From: Terana coerulea | Taxonomy: Eukaryota; Basidiomycota; Agaricomycetes; Polyporales; Phanerochaetaceae | Length of the DNA: 64,000 bases | Direction: 5' to 3' | NCBI GenBank assembly: GCA_024811115.1 | Contig: JAKOGH010000736.1 | Coordinates: 62,001 to 126,000 of the forward strand | Part shown: positions 63,305 through 64,000 of the stretch, in pieces | How the letters are laid out: the number at the start of each line of letters is the position of its first letter | How positions within the stretch are numbered: position 1 is the first letter of the stretch | Made by a program: the position numbers and the translations under genes | The notes under the pieces: model-generated | What the model was told of the DNA's origin: nothing | What the model saw: the letters and a program-made list of their open reading frames with translations, nothing else | Databases searched by the model: none

Positions 63305-64000
63305 TCACAGTCGGTGTCCTGGTACGGCCCAGAATAGAAGCGTTAAAGCCGCCACGCAGGCTGCGACAAGGATAGAGACCCATATCGCGCGTCCGACAAG
63401 GAGCTTCTTGACGTACGGCTCACGTATGCGAAGCGTGCGGAAAGGCGTGGACTCGGACTGGCCGAGGAACACAAGGACAGGGTCGAGTTCATATTGATGA
63501 GAGATGAGGAAGAGGATGGCGATAGTGAACGGAATGAAGAGCTGCCGGGGCATCATGAGTATATGCGGGTTCAAGATGAATAAAATGGACTTACGAAGAA
63601 ACGCTTCGACTTCGGGTGTACGTCAAGGAATATGAGGGAGAAACCGACGGCGAGGCCTATCCAGAGGACAATGAGGCCGACGATGAGGCGCACCAGCGCG
63701 GACACAGGGGTTAGGTTGCCAAACGCCTTGGCCCGCAGGAACCGCGGGAAGGCGTCCTGCTCCATCGCGCGGAAGACGTACTCCTTCTGTGAGTGGAACA
63801 TGTCCGGGATTTGCGCCATGATGCTCATCTCGGATTGCGACTTCGGCTCGTGGTTACTGTTCAGAGGGAAGGAATGGATGCGCAGAGACGGGGAAGGTAG
63901 ATCTCGTGGTTCTCTGTCGAGCCGACGGCGTTTCCAGCGGGCGAAAGGTAGCGGAAGTAGATGCGCTCGGCAGAGGCAATGAGATCCTGCCGTGAGATCG
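63305..64000 (-). CDS. Rax1-like RGS/transmembrane protein, 3' part only
   Basis: The 5' end lies beyond the window. Visible exons: 64000-63595 and 63541-63305, with a GT-AG intron. The first reads LIASAERIYFRYLSPAGNA, LRIHSFPLN, FRAMEQDAFPRFLRAKAF (end of an RGS-type helical domain), then a membrane helix (LVRLIVGLIVLWIGLAVGF). The second holds two or three more (FTIAILFLISHQYELDPVL, ISILVAACVAALTLLFW-like). This layout matches fungal Rax1, a plasma-membrane protein of cell polarity and bud-site marking in yeast. One C is missing near 63896 (CTTCCCCGTCTC), another homopolymer slip. Confidence 0.75.

Overview
This window is nuclear DNA of a filamentous basidiomycete (Agaricomycetes; Polyporales is my best guess, not proven). 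Genes carry many short GT-AG introns of about 45-60 bp, and coding stretches are C/G-rich in third positions. The gene set (AROM, Med8, Rki1, Tfb5, Rax1-like, CUE and UBX proteins, many F-box genes) is fungal, and there are no bacterial operons.

Layout. 1-5.4 kb is transposon-rich: the end of a hAT-like element with long palindromic arms, a diffuse element with a perfect 146-bp-TIR Mutator-like MITE inside it, and a truncated F-box relic. 5.9-9.3 kb holds a divergent pair of ER-associated-degradation genes (a Cue1-like CUE protein and a UBXD8/FAF2-like UBA-UAS-UBX protein). 10.0-15.1 kb is the pentafunctional AROM gene. Then come a proline-rich protein (15.3-16.1), a hemerythrin-like HHE protein (16.5-17.3) and a large TPR-CHAT putative protease (18.2-21.7). 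22-40.3 kb is an F-box island (six loci, one clearly broken) interrupted by a ferric-reductase-type gene (28.1-30.6). U6 snRNA lies at 40.4-40.5. 42.6-49.2 kb has an isoprenylcysteine-methyltransferase-like gene, a DUF300/TMEM184 membrane protein and a 14-TM-type MFS transporter.

49.5-57.1 kb is a nest of transposons: MITEs, two Mutator-like elements with 8-9 bp target duplications, a hAT-like element containing a Tc1/mariner-like MITE, and two solo-LTR-like elements in opposite orientation. Insertions sit inside insertions, and one insertion site can be checked against an empty copy in the same window. From 57.3 kb to the end is compact housekeeping DNA: Rki1, Tfb5, Med8, a mitochondrial two-HMG-box protein and the 3' part of a Rax1-like gene.

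Many conserved genes show single-base frameshifts, and several of them fall in homopolymers (C5 for expected C6, T5 for T6). I read most of these as sequence or assembly errors rather than gene death. The best biological candidates are the TPR-CHAT protein beside an F-box expansion and the nested transposon block.
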